The position numbers and the translations under genes are program-made. The notes under the pieces are model-generated. The model made no database searches. It was not told the origin of the DNA and worked only from the letters and a program-made list of their open reading frames with translations. Positions 1-7,821 of a DNA stretch of 64,000 nucleotides are shown piece by piece. Within the stretch, counting starts at the first letter, position 1. Every line of letters begins with the position of its first letter. Where the stretch lies: contig NZ_QVTE01000035.1 in assembly GCF_003429095.1 (NCBI RefSeq), positions 1-64,000 of the forward strand. Direction: 5' to 3'. The stretch is from Peribacillus saganii. Its GTDB lineage: Bacteria > Bacillota > Bacilli > Bacillales > DSM-1321.

Positions 1-41
1 GACCAAGGATATTGATCTCTAGGGAGTTTCTCGACACTCTG

Positions 42-67
42 ACAAAAACCCCTAAAGGGGTTTTTGT
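42..67. terminator. Bidirectional intrinsic terminator
   Basis: A perfect inverted repeat with 11-bp arms (ACAAAAACCCC and its complement) around a TAAA loop, ending in a T-run on both strands. It can end the small minus-strand gene at 85-207 and any plus-strand gene entering from the left of the window. Confidence 0.85.
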
Positions 68-84
68 GTTTGATTATTTCAAAT

Positions 85-207
85 TTAGTTGTTATTTTTA
101 TCTTCCGCTAATTTCACGGATGGTTTATATAAATAGCCCATCCAAAAACCAATTCCAATCATACAGCCGATCGGTATAACGTAGTTTAAAATATGAAGAA
201 TTGTCAT
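85..207 (-). CDS. Small single-span membrane protein, 40 aa
   Basis: A 40-codon frame starts with ATG at 207-205, preceded on the minus strand by AGGAGG with a 7-nt spacer, which is a near-perfect ribosome binding site. The product begins MTILHILNYVIPIGCM, has one hydrophobic segment at about residues 4-27 with several glycines, and ends in a charged tail rich in Lys, Asp and Asn. The gene is followed directly by a strong terminator. Small subunits of cytochrome bd oxidase (CydS type) have a similar layout, but I see no specific match and no oxidase genes in view, so no function is assigned. Confidence 0.6.
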   Translation of the reverse strand: MTILHILNYVIPIGCMIGIGFWMGYLYKPSVKLAEDKNNN

Positions 208-336
208 GTGAAATCCTCCTCAATAAAATCGTTTCGATCCATTCTGATGATATAATATGTCAAAGTTCACAAGATAGACAAATAATCGTCATCACTAAAT
301 ACTTACAATTATTATTCAACCTTTTTCAATGTTTAA

Positions 337-386
337 TGAAAAAAGAGCCGGTGAACCGTTAAGAAAACGGGTCAGCCGGCTTTTTA
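337..386 (-). terminator. Terminator of the MFS gene
   Basis: On the minus strand AGCCGGCTGACCCGTT pairs with AACGG..CACCGGCT and is followed by a run of T. The hairpin starts at the stop codon of the MFS gene. Confidence 0.75.
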
Positions 387-1577
387 AAAAGTATTAGATT
401 CAGACATCTTTTTATTTTGTTTTCTGCCATGAAGGAGATAGTATAATACCAATCCAATTAAGATGATGAATGAAGCTGAAAGATACATAAATGAATAACT
501 TGTTTTAGCTGCAATCATTCCCATAAAAAATGAACCTGCCCCTACTCCTATATCAAAAACGGTAAAGAAGGTGGCCGTTGCGATTCCTCTTCTTTTAGGA
601 GAAACCATACTCACTGCTACAGTTTGAAAGCTAGGAACCAGCGAGCCAAAACCCAATCCAATTATTGCTCCTGATAACAACAGAGAAAAGGTAGTTTCCG
701 TCTGGCTGAGAAGGTACATTCCAAGGATGAAAATAATGATTCCTGGATAAATAATTTTATTTTCTCCATATTGATCTAACCATTTTCCTGTAAAAGGCCT
801 TGAAGCAATTATAACTACTGCATACACCACAAAGAATAAGCCAGCGGTATCCTCAAGTCCTGTTTCCTTGGCAAATACCGATAAAAAGGATAGTAGGCTG
901 GCATATGTAATCGCTAAAATACCGCCAACTATTGAAATAGGGATTACACTCTTTTCAAAAAGGTTGTTAAAAGAAAGATTGCTTTTTTGAGGCTTTATCT
1001 TTCCTGGGCTGTCTGTTGGGAATTTCACAAGAAGCCCTAGAATCACTGCGAAAAGAGCTGTAATAATACAAACTATAAAAATAACTGTGAAGCCTGTATT
1101 TGCGGAAAGAGTTAACCCTAAAAAGGGTCCGATAACCATTGCGAGATTCATCGACATTGCAAAATATCCCATTCCCTCTCCGCGGCGTTCATCAGGAACC
1201 AGGTCGGCAACGATTGTAGTTGTGGCGGTTGTAGCCATTCCAAATCCAATTCCGTGAAAAAATCGCAAGGCGATCATTAGGGGAAAGCTATCTGCGAAGG
1301 GATATAATAGCGAAGCTACTCCAAAGATGAGCAAAGAAATATACAATATCCTTTTCCGGCCAAAATCCTCAACCCAAATGCCAGTAAAGGGCCGGCATAT
1401 TACAGCAGCTATAAGGAATACTGTAATAATCAATCCGATTTGCTTTTCATCACCTTTGAGATCCTCCGTAACGTAAATCGGCAGGGCAGTCAGCAGCATA
1501 TAAAAAGTTAAGAAAAGAAAAAAACTGCATAGCGAAATACTGAAGAAGTCCTTCGTCCAAAGCGGTTTTTCATTCAT
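384..1577 (-). CDS. MFS drug/metabolite exporter, 12 TM
   Basis: A 397-aa polytopic membrane protein of the major facilitator superfamily. About 12 hydrophobic segments are visible. A motif-A-like loop lies between helices 2 and 3 (DFGRKRIL, residues 71-78), a related GENKI loop lies between helices 8 and 9, and a long polar stretch at about 190-210 separates the two halves. Proton-coupled efflux is typical of this clade, but no substrate can be read from the sequence. The ATG at 1577 has a GGAGTG ribosome binding site about 8 nt upstream. It is divergent from yfkM. In B. subtilis the MFS gene yfkL occupies the same position next to yfkM, so it may be the orthologue; I did not assign that symbol. 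Confidence 0.85.
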   Translation of the reverse strand: MNEKPLWTKDFFSISLCSFFLFLTFYMLLTALPIYVTEDLKGDEKQIGLIITVFLIAAVICRPFTGIWVEDFGRKRILYISLLIFGVASLLYPFADSFPLMIALRFFHGIGFGMATTATTTIVADLVPDERRGEGMGYFAMSMNLAMVIGPFLGLTLSANTGFTVIFIVCIITALFAVILGLLVKFPTDSPGKIKPQKSNLSFNNLFEKSVIPISIVGGILAITYASLLSFLSVFAKETGLEDTAGLFFVVYAVVIIASRPFTGKWLDQYGENKIIYPGIIIFILGMYLLSQTETTFSLLLSGAIIGLGFGSLVPSFQTVAVSMVSPKRRGIATATFFTVFDIGVGAGSFFMGMIAAKTSYSFMYLSASFIILIGLVLYYLLHGRKQNKKMSESNTF

Positions 1578-1706
1578 AAAAGATCACTCCTCGTGCAGTT
1601 ACTTCCAGGTAATACGAATGTCGAATATCTTTAATTAAGAATGATCAACTTATTTACTATAGTATATTTATCTCCCCATGTCGAGGTTCAACTGGTCATT
1701 CATAAG

Positions 1707-1731
1707 TATTCAGATTCACCTAGTCTGAATA
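1707..1731. promoter_or_regulatory. 8-bp inverted repeat upstream of yfkM promoter
   Basis: TATTCAGA and TCTGAATA form a perfect inverted repeat with a 9-nt centre. It ends 3 bp before the -35 hexamer of the yfkM sigma-B-type promoter and lies between the divergent MFS and yfkM genes, so it is a possible operator. The binding protein is unknown. Confidence 0.35.
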
Positions 1732-1734
1732 AAC

Positions 1735-1759
1735 GTTTAATTATCTACGAAAGGGGAAA
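1735..1759 (+). promoter_or_regulatory. Sigma-B promoter of yfkM
   Basis: GTTTAA (1735-1740), a 13-nt spacer and GGGAAA (1754-1759) match the general stress sigma-B consensus GTTTAA-N12-15-GGGWAW at every position. It lies 44 nt before the preferred GTG start of yfkM. B. subtilis yfkM is known as a sigma-B-dependent general stress gene, which supports the call. Confidence 0.75.
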
Positions 1760-1802
1760 CAAAATAAATGTAAACAAATAATCTATGGAGGAGCTGAATT
1801 TC

Positions 1803-2318
1803 GTGAGCAAAAAAATTGCGACAGTGGTAACATCGATGTTTGAGGACTCAGAATATACAGAACCTGCAAAGGCCTTTAAGGAAGCCGGACATACAGTAGT
1901 AACGATTGAAAAGGAACAAGGGAAAACAGTGGAGGGTAAGCAGGGACAAGCAACGGTCACGATTGACGAATCCATTGACAATGTTAATCCTGATGATTTT
2001 GACGCGCTCTTTATCCCGGGAGGTTTTTCTCCAGACCAGCTTCGTGGAGATGATCGATTTGTGACATTTGCCAAAGCTTTTATGGATGCAAAAAAGCCTG
2101 TATTCGCCATATGCCATGGCCCTCAGCTGCTTATCACAGCTAAAACATTGGACGGGCGTACTGCCACAGGTTATAAATCAATCCAGGTCGATATGGAAAA
2201 TGCAGGAGTAAATTTCAAGGATGAAGAAGTTGTTGTATGTGGCGACCAGCTTGTCACCAGCCGCCAGCCTGATGACATTCCCGCATTTAACCGTGAAGCA
2301 TTAAGACTGCTGGAGTAA
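1803..2318 (+). CDS. yfkM: General stress protein 18, DJ-1/PfpI family
   Basis: A 171-aa class I glutamine-amidotransferase-like protein of the DJ-1/PfpI family, cytoplasmic, associated with protein repair, glyoxalase or peptidase-like activity in relatives. The nucleophile elbow is visible as AICHGPQLL, with Cys104 followed by His105, and the oxyanion segment as FIPGGFSPD (residues 70-78). I chose GTG at 1803 because GGAGGAG lies 9 nt upstream and the product then starts like B. subtilis YfkM (MSKKIA). An ATG at 1785 would add six residues but overlaps the Shine-Dalgarno sequence. A sigma-B promoter precedes it and a terminator follows. Confidence 0.92.
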   Translation: MSKKIATVVTSMFEDSEYTEPAKAFKEAGHTVVTIEKEQGKTVEGKQGQATVTIDESIDNVNPDDFDALFIPGGFSPDQLRGDDRFVTFAKAFMDAKKPVFAICHGPQLLITAKTLDGRTATGYKSIQVDMENAGVNFKDEEVVVCGDQLVTSRQPDDIPAFNREALRLLE

Positions 2319-2343
2319 GTGCCACAGAAAACTAATCTAATAC

Positions 2344-2384
2344 ACAAAAAGAATCCCTGCAGACAGCGGGGATTCTTTTTGTAT
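2344..2384 (+). terminator. Terminator of yfkM
   Basis: AAAAAGAATCCC and GGGGATTCTTTTTGT form a long stem around about 10 nt, ending in a T-run. Confidence 0.85.
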
Positions 2385-2552
2385 ATAGAGGCGATGTTAA
2401 AATGCCATCTTCAATAGAAAGTTTAAAAAAGAATGAACGATATGCAATTTTATAGAATAAGATATTTTTTAGACGAAGGCTTTTCGTTGTTTTTGGTGAG
2501 TAAGATGAGTAGAATAAGTAGATAAACTGAAAAGCTAAGAGGAAGTGTTCGC

Positions 2553-3299
2553 ATGATTGTATTAAAATCGGACAGGGAAATAAAGGCGATGCGAGAGTCG
2601 GGAAAAATTCTGGCTTCCTGCCATAAAGAACTGGCAAAGCTCATTATTCCAGGTGCCACAACTTGGGAAATAGAAGAGTTTGTAACCGAGTACCTGAAGG
2701 AACATGGAGCAACACCTGAACAAAAAGGATATAAGGGCTATGAATATGCAACCTGCGCAAGTATTAATGAGGAGATTTGCCACGGTTTCCCGAGAAAAAC
2801 ACCGTTAAAATCAGGCGATATTGTTACAATCGACATGGTGGTCAATTTTAAGGGCGCGCTTTCTGATTCGGCCTGGACATATAAAGTAGGGGAAGTGTCG
2901 GAGGAAACTGAACGTCTTCTTAAGGTTACCGAGGAATGCTTATATAAAGGGATTGAGCAAGCGGTTGCCGGCCATCGAATCGGGGATATCGGGCATGCTA
3001 TCCAAACTTATGCAGAAAGCAACGGATTTTCGGTTGTCAGGGATTTCATTGGCCATGGCATTGGTACTGTTATTCATGAAAAACCTGAGGTGCCGCACTA
3101 TGGGCTTCCAAACAGGGGTCTCCGTTTAAAGGAGGGCATGGTCTTTACCATCGAACCGATGATTAACGCAGGTACTTATCAGTCTGTCCGGGACGCGAAT
3201 GGCTGGACAGCATCAACAGCAGACGGGAAATATTCGGCCCAATATGAACATACAATTGCGATTATGAAGGATGGGCCGCTAATCCTTACACAGCAATAA
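2553..3299 (+). CDS. map: Type I methionine aminopeptidase
   Basis: A 248-aa methionine aminopeptidase that removes the N-terminal Met of nascent proteins in the cytoplasm. The pita-bread fold metal ligands are all present: Asp94 (TIDM), Asp105 (SDSAW), His168 (GHGIG), Glu201 (IEPM) and Glu232 (YEHT), with the substrate-contacting His78 (CHGFP). Length is normal for the short type Ia form without extensions. AGAGGAAG precedes the ATG. It stands alone between terminators and away from the ribosomal protein operon, so it is probably the second (MapB/YflG-like) paralogue rather than the essential copy. That is an inference from context. Confidence 0.93.
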   Translation: MIVLKSDREIKAMRESGKILASCHKELAKLIIPGATTWEIEEFVTEYLKEHGATPEQKGYKGYEYATCASINEEICHGFPRKTPLKSGDIVTIDMVVNFKGALSDSAWTYKVGEVSEETERLLKVTEECLYKGIEQAVAGHRIGDIGHAIQTYAESNGFSVVRDFIGHGIGTVIHEKPEVPHYGLPNRGLRLKEGMVFTIEPMINAGTYQSVRDANGWTASTADGKYSAQYEHTIAIMKDGPLILTQQ

Positions 3300-3310
3300 T
3301 GGCATTCCTC

Positions 3311-3361
3311 ACAGACCTATCTTCTAATTGGCCGTTCCAGGGAAGATAGGTCTTCTTCTAA
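3311..3361. terminator. Shared convergent terminator
   Basis: AGACCTATCTTC pairs with GAAGATAGGTCT across about 22 nt. The 3' arm is followed by TCTTCT on the plus strand. It lies between map (+) and the DUF2164 gene (-) and overlaps the latter's stop codon. Confidence 0.65.
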
Positions 3362-3562
3362 ATTCATCATCTTTTCATCAATAATCGATTTGGCATCCTT
3401 CACTGCCCCGTTGTAAATGAATGGGCCAATCTCTTTTATCGCAAAGTCTAAAAACTCTTCAGCTGCTAATTCACCGATTTCTTCTCCGTTTTGCCGATAA
3501 AAATATTCCTGGATACTTCGGACTATATGTTCTTTATGGTCTCTTGGAAATTTTATATACAA
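3317..3562 (-). CDS. DUF2164 family protein
   Basis: An 81-aa acidic and amphipathic protein that I recognise as the DUF2164 family by its length and by the blocks GELAAEEFLDF, EIGPFIYN and VKDAKSIIDEK. Members are small cytoplasmic proteins of unknown role. No transmembrane segment or signal is present. It is a single gene between the convergent map and the moeA-mobB pair. The ribosome binding site (AAAAGGAGAAACAT on the minus strand) supports the ATG at 3562. Confidence 0.75.
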   Translation of the reverse strand: MYIKFPRDHKEHIVRSIQEYFYRQNGEEIGELAAEEFLDFAIKEIGPFIYNGAVKDAKSIIDEKMMNLEEDLSSLERPIRR

Positions 3563-3626
3563 AATTATGTTTCTCCTTTTTATTAAAATTTTTCACTGGG
3601 GCTGGAGAATCACGGGTATTTTGGAT

Positions 3627-4178
3627 TCAATCTAACCGTGAATAAGGTGTAGATACATTACGATAATTCAGCAAAAACCATTCAGGAAAGCTGTTATCAT
3701 TTATATCAAAAATAGGAAACTCCGGAAGTTTTTCTTTTACTGCATCAATCATTGATGGCCAGCAAAGCAATGCCTTAATATTATTGAGTTCGTCCAATAA
3801 AATAAAATCATCTGGATTTTTCAGCAGAACTGCTTTAGGGTATGAAAGATGTTTATACCCTTCAAGCAAAATTAGATCTGGTTTAAAACAACTGAGAAGG
3901 GTAATCATGGCATCCATTTTTTCCAAGTGATGGAGTTTGCCGAGGAGATGAATTGTTTCATCCCCTTCAGCGATTGAGGCAATTGCTCCGGAACGGAAAT
4001 GCTTTACGGAGTCCTTTTGTTCTTCAACGTCCGGTTCACCGCCATGGCCATGGTGCTTCAGGACTGCAGCTTTAAGTCCGGCGGAATCTAGTTCTAGAAG
4101 CATTCTGGAAATCAGGGTTGTTTTTCCGGTGTTCTGAAATCCAGCTATTTGAAATAAAAAGGGAGTTACCATGGCCAT
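3627..4178 (-). CDS. mobB: Molybdopterin-guanine dinucleotide biosynthesis protein B
   Basis: A 183-aa P-loop GTPase that assists MobA in converting Mo-molybdopterin to the guanine dinucleotide cofactor. The Walker A motif GFQNTGKTT sits at residues 13-21 and a conserved LLEGYKH block is near residue 107. It overlaps the 3' end of moeA by 13 nt, indicating translational coupling in a moeA-mobB operon. ATG at 4178 or the in-frame ATG two codons later are equally possible starts; neither has a clear Shine-Dalgarno sequence, as expected for a coupled gene. Confidence 0.92.
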   Translation of the reverse strand: MAMVTPFLFQIAGFQNTGKTTLISRMLLELDSAGLKAAVLKHHGHGGEPDVEEQKDSVKHFRSGAIASIAEGDETIHLLGKLHHLEKMDAMITLLSCFKPDLILLEGYKHLSYPKAVLLKNPDDFILLDELNNIKALLCWPSMIDAVKEKLPEFPIFDINDNSFPEWFLLNYRNVSTPYSRLD

Positions 4179-5431
4179 TCGCTGCCATCTTGGTCATCGA
4201 GAAGTAGAATTTCCACTGTATCGCCCTCTTTAAATCCACGCGTCCCCCCTGGCAGCACGGCAAGAGAATTAGAGCCGGCAAGACTCATAACAATGTTTGA
4301 TTTATCAACTCCGCTTGGTATTACACAGAGGCGCCCATCGTCAAATGACAGGCGTGTCCTGACAAAACGGGTAAATGGGTTAGCCTTTGGAAAATCGGCC
4401 TTTAGTATACCTGTTTCCTTTCTGAGGTGAGCATTTTTACAAAATAGCATTGTTCGAACGATTGGACGGACAAACAGTTCAAAACCCACATAACAAGCAG
4501 AAGGGTTGCCTGATAAACCGAATAAAAGCTTACCATTAAGTGCTGCAACAGTGGTTACACTGCCCGGGCGCATTCCCACTTTGTTAAAAAGGACCTCCGC
4601 TCCCAGCTTTGCATAAATATCCGGCATCAGATCATAATCTCCTACGGACACCCCCCCGGTCGTAATTAAAAGATCAACATTTTCTAATGCTTTCTGAATG
4701 GCGGAAAAGCTCGCCTCAAATTCGTCCTTGAGCTTTCCGTAGTAGATAAAGTCTGCTCCGGAACGGATAATTTGAGAAGAGATCATATAAGAGTTGCTGT
4801 TCCTTATTTTCCCCGGCTGCAATGGTTCATTGACTTCAAGAAGCTCAGAACCGGTTGCAAATACACCTATTACAGGCTTCTTAGCAACAGGCACTAAATT
4901 GTAACCAAAGGTAGCAAGCACCGCTTTAACCCCAGGATTGATTAACGTTCCCTTGGTCACCAATATGTCGCCTTCCCTTGCATCTTCGCCTTTAAAGGAG
5001 ACATTTTCACCTTTATGTAGAGCTCGCTTGAAAGTGATATATTTTTTGCCATCCACTTCTGATTCCGTGGTTAACTCAAGCATTATGACAGCATCGCATT
5101 CCTCTGGCATCTGTGTACCAGTCATTATTCTAACCGCCTGAAATGGCTTTACTTGCTGGCCCGGAACCATGCCCGCCCCAAGTTCCTCTATTACCTCAAA
5201 AGTTAATGGATTGGCTATCGAAGCATCTTTTGTATCCTCTGACCGTAACGCGAATCCGTCATATGGTGACCTGTTAAAATGCGGCACATCATGAGTGGCA
5301 GTCAGATCTTCTGCTAAGTACCGATTGTCGCAATCATCAATGGAGACAAATTCCGATTCTCCTGGAAGCTTTTTTTTCATTACTTTCTCTACTGCATCCG
5401 AAATACTTATAGGCTTCCGTCGTTCCAACAT
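4166..5431 (-). CDS. moeA: Molybdopterin molybdotransferase MoeA
   Basis: A protein of about 421 aa that inserts molybdate into adenylylated molybdopterin in cofactor synthesis. Visible signatures are FNRSPYDGFAL in the N-terminal part, TGTQMPEECDAV, the MoCF-domain motif GGVSVGDYD at about 259-267, and GLSGNPSA. The ATG at 5431 was chosen because AGGGAG lies 8 nt upstream on the minus strand and the product then begins MLERRKPIS like B. subtilis MoeA; a GTG at 5440 would add three residues. It is the first gene of moeA-mobB. No other cofactor gene and no molybdoenzyme is in the window. Confidence 0.95.
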   Translation of the reverse strand: MLERRKPISISDAVEKVMKKKLPGESEFVSIDDCDNRYLAEDLTATHDVPHFNRSPYDGFALRSEDTKDASIANPLTFEVIEELGAGMVPGQQVKPFQAVRIMTGTQMPEECDAVIMLELTTESEVDGKKYITFKRALHKGENVSFKGEDAREGDILVTKGTLINPGVKAVLATFGYNLVPVAKKPVIGVFATGSELLEVNEPLQPGKIRNSNSYMISSQIIRSGADFIYYGKLKDEFEASFSAIQKALENVDLLITTGGVSVGDYDLMPDIYAKLGAEVLFNKVGMRPGSVTTVAALNGKLLFGLSGNPSACYVGFELFVRPIVRTMLFCKNAHLRKETGILKADFPKANPFTRFVRTRLSFDDGRLCVIPSGVDKSNIVMSLAGSNSLAVLPGGTRGFKEGDTVEILLLDDQDGSEWPW

Positions 5432-5550
5432 TTCCTTCACTCCCTATTTACTGTGTAAAGATTGTTTTTACAGGTTTCTTACTACAAATAATATACAAAC
5501 TTTGTATGAAAGGACAAATAAAGAAAATTAAGAAAATAAGATTGGGTTCC

Positions 5551-5567
5551 TTTTTTTTTTTTTTTTT
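5551..5567 (+). repeat. 17-nt poly-T tract
   Basis: An uninterrupted run of 17 T sits between the divergent moeA and HD-GYP genes, about 120 nt upstream of the moeA start and 91 nt upstream of the HD-GYP start. No coding region includes it. Confidence 0.9.
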
Positions 5568-5657
5568 AATTTTTTACAAGGGTTTTTTTCCAAATCCCTG
5601 GCTCTCAAGTAAATTAGCACATATACTGATTATACATAGGCATAAAGGAGTAGTCTT

Positions 5658-6677
5658 ATGAGACTAATTAGTTTAGATGAATACCGTCATCAAACGATGC
5701 AGCTGGCAAGGCCAGTTTTTGATAAACAGAATCGCGTATTGTTAGCAGAGGGGAGGAGGATCCACCCGGTTTTTCTGAAAAGATTATTAGAGCTTGATAT
5801 ACGTTACATTTTTATTGAGGATGCTGTATCAAAAGGCATTACTATGGAAGAAATGGTTGATATGCCAACCTGGATGGACGCCATTGCTGTTATTAAAAAA
5901 TGCTTTGAAGCGGTTAGAGAGAAGAAGCCGATTCCGGTTAAGGAAATGCAGAAGATTGTTAAACAACTGACAGATGAAGTATATAAACGGTCTGCCATTG
6001 TACTGGCTCCGACTACTTTTCTGTCAGAGGAGCTAAGGTTGTATGCACATGCTGTTAATGTCTCTCTATTATCCATCTTTCTGGGAAAGAAAAAGGGGTT
6101 CACTAACCTTCAGGTAAAGGACCTTGCGATGGGAGCAGCACTCCATGATATTGGAAAGGCGGAATCCGGTGATATAACAGATCATCCAACTCGAGGCTTT
6201 GAAATCCTGAAAAGAATCAATGAAATGAGCCTGTTGGCTGCTCATTGTGCTTTTCAGCACCACGAGGCATTTGACGGCAGCGGGGTTCCCAGGAAACTGG
6301 CGGGGAAAAATATTCATGAGTATGGACAAATCTGCTCGATTGCCAACGATTATGAAAATTTAGTATCTATAGAAGGTTTTACACCTCATTATGCATTGGA
6401 AATGATTATGACAAGAAGCGGAATAAAATACCGGGAGGACCTCGTTTCATTATTTGTGCAGCAAATTCCTTTTTATCCACCTGGAACAAGGCTGATGCTC
6501 AACAAAGGGCAAGAGGCGATTGTTGTAAAGATAACAAATAATATTCAGCGTCCGTATATAAGACTTTTGGCCACTGAAGAAGAACTGTCCCTTGCCGAAC
6601 ATCCAACCATGCTGGTCACAAAAGTGATTGTTGATAAAGTTCCGCAAATGGAAGAACTTGAATTGGAGAGAGGCTAA
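5658..6677 (+). CDS. HD-GYP domain protein, probable c-di-GMP phosphodiesterase
   Basis: A 339-aa cytoplasmic protein with an N-terminal region of unknown fold (1-120) and a central HD-GYP domain (about 125-290). The HD motif is LHDIGK (His163, Asp164, Lys167), further metal ligands are His131, His176 (DHPTRG), His201/His202 and Asp231. The GYP loop reads GSGVP (207-211) instead of GSGYP, so the signature tyrosine is Val, while the following LAGKNI block is normal. Related proteins hydrolyse cyclic di-GMP. The ATG follows GGAG at good spacing. No sensor or membrane segment is seen. Confidence 0.85.
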   Translation: MRLISLDEYRHQTMQLARPVFDKQNRVLLAEGRRIHPVFLKRLLELDIRYIFIEDAVSKGITMEEMVDMPTWMDAIAVIKKCFEAVREKKPIPVKEMQKIVKQLTDEVYKRSAIVLAPTTFLSEELRLYAHAVNVSLLSIFLGKKKGFTNLQVKDLAMGAALHDIGKAESGDITDHPTRGFEILKRINEMSLLAAHCAFQHHEAFDGSGVPRKLAGKNIHEYGQICSIANDYENLVSIEGFTPHYALEMIMTRSGIKYREDLVSLFVQQIPFYPPGTRLMLNKGQEAIVVKITNNIQRPYIRLLATEEELSLAEHPTMLVTKVIVDKVPQMEELELERG

Positions 6678-6767
6678 TAAAAGTAACCATATTAAGATTG
6701 ATTACATTCCTTATTGGATAAAAGCGCACAAAATAGAATCCTTTTTTGGTAAGCATTGAGATATAAA

Positions 6768-6799
6768 AAAATAACACCGAATCCGATGTTATTTTTTCC
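6768..6799. terminator. Convergent terminator HD-GYP / yfkK
   Basis: AAAAAATAACA and TGTTATTTTTT form a stem around a 10-nt loop, with T-runs on both strands. Confidence 0.75.
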
Positions 6800-6823
6800 A
6801 GATTAAATCTTTTTGCTGTTAAA

Positions 6824-7057
6824 TTAAAGGTTTCGCAGCCTGCCCAGCTCTTCTGCAATCGCCTGCATTTCATTAGGACTGAAATTATTTTTTTTCATAA
6901 CCATATTATAAATATCATGAAGTTCTTCATACATATCCGAGTTGAATGAACTCGGTTTTATGGCACCGATATTCATCATTCTTAATTTTTCCTTAATGGC
7001 TTCCACCATAAACTCAACATTTTCCGGTGTATTTTTGGTTAAATCCAAGTTATTCAT
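6824..7057 (-). CDS. yfkK: UPF0435 / DUF1128 protein YfkK
   Basis: A 77-aa helical cytoplasmic protein recognised as YfkK (DUF1128) by the blocks [25 protein letters not shown] and [10 protein letters not shown]. Its function is unknown. The start ATG at 7057 is preceded by AAAGGATGA on the minus strand. It is divergent from yfkI-yfkH, the same arrangement as in B. subtilis except that I do not find the phosphatase gene yfkJ in between. Confidence 0.85.
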   Translation of the reverse strand: MNNLDLTKNTPENVEFMVEAIKEKLRMMNIGAIKPSSFNSDMYEELHDIYNMVMKKNNFSPNEMQAIAEELGRLRNL

Positions 7058-7382
7058 CCTTTCTTTTGGAGAGACAGTTTTTACCTGCGGGGATCCTTCT
7101 GGTTATCAATAACTTAATCTTTTCATGTTTGACTGTGAAAAGTCAATAAATTCTCTGTTGGAAACAAAAAAACCTTCCTTGCTTTTTTATTATTCCGTTA
7201 AGAGGAGAATAGTAAAGAAAGGCATAAGTTTTAGGTATTATCATTTGGGGAAGCCCTTTATACCTGATAATTATGCCGCATTATTGCTGCTCGAGGCTAT
7301 CAGGCTAGAAATTGCCTTCCTAAGTCCGGCCACGGGTAAGCTGAGTTCGCTAAAGGATAAAAACATTCCAAGGGAGGACATT
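7058..7382. other. yfkK-yfkI intergenic region
   Basis: An in-frame extension of the yfkI frame runs back to 7125, but it has no ribosome binding site and reads unlike a conserved protein, so I treat it as non-coding leader. The only signal seen is a sigma-B-like promoter at 7228-7253. No trace of yfkJ was recognised. Confidence 0.5.
7228..7253 (+). promoter_or_regulatory. Sigma-B-like promoter of yfkI-yfkH
   Basis: GTTTTA (7228-7233), 13 nt, then GGGGAAG (7247-7253) is one mismatch per box from the sigma-B consensus. It lies 130 nt upstream of yfkI. The B. subtilis yfkJIH operon is reported to be sigma-B dependent, which makes the weak match more believable. Confidence 0.5.
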
Positions 7383-7751
7383 ATGGTCTATTACGGAGGA
7401 GAGTATCAAACAGGAAACAAAAGCCGTTTTATGCAATGGATGCTGTATGGAGCAATGGCTGGAGCTGCAATCAGCTTGCTTGATAGGAACACACGACAGT
7501 CATTAATGCAGAGTGGCAGAAATGCTGCCAGAGGAATTCAAACGGCAGTTAAGCACCCTAACAGTATGTTAAACCAGGTGAGGGAAGCCACAAGCACACT
7601 GCGTACCACGATTCAACAAGTAACCGATGATGTGGCCTTTATTGCTGAACAGATTAACGAAGTAAAAGATATAACTCCACAAATGGCTGCCGTTGTCAGG
7701 GAAACAGCGGATGCATTTACCGGAGAAGGCCATCCGCAGGTTCATCATTAA
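7383..7751 (+). CDS. yfkI: YfkI/YtxH-like membrane-anchored protein
   Basis: A 122-aa protein starting at ATG 7383 behind GGGAGGA. It has one short hydrophobic segment near residues 20-38 (MQWMLYGAMAGAAISLL) followed by a long amphipathic helical tail with repeated Gln, Thr and Val heptads, typical of YtxH-domain proteins. It precedes yfkH, as in B. subtilis. The role is unknown; relatives are general-stress proteins thought to sit at the inner face of the membrane. The reading frame is open 258 nt further upstream, but only the internal ATG has a ribosome binding site. Confidence 0.75.
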   Translation: MVYYGGEYQTGNKSRFMQWMLYGAMAGAAISLLDRNTRQSLMQSGRNAARGIQTAVKHPNSMLNQVREATSTLRTTIQQVTDDVAFIAEQINEVKDITPQMAAVVRETADAFTGEGHPQVHH

Positions 7752-7821
7752 AAAGATGTATTAGGAATGCTTGCCAAACCAAGCCCGGAATTAATATTGA
7801 GGCGGTACAAGAGGTAATGAT

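Noticed and set aside
1745..2117. Minus-strand frames over yfkM
   Set aside because: They are shadow frames of a clearly coding gene with a recognised product on the plus strand.
7125..7382. N-terminal extension of the yfkI frame (86 extra codons)
   Set aside because: It has no ribosome binding site at 7125, contains the sigma-B-like promoter, and the internal ATG at 7383 has GGGAGGA at good spacing.
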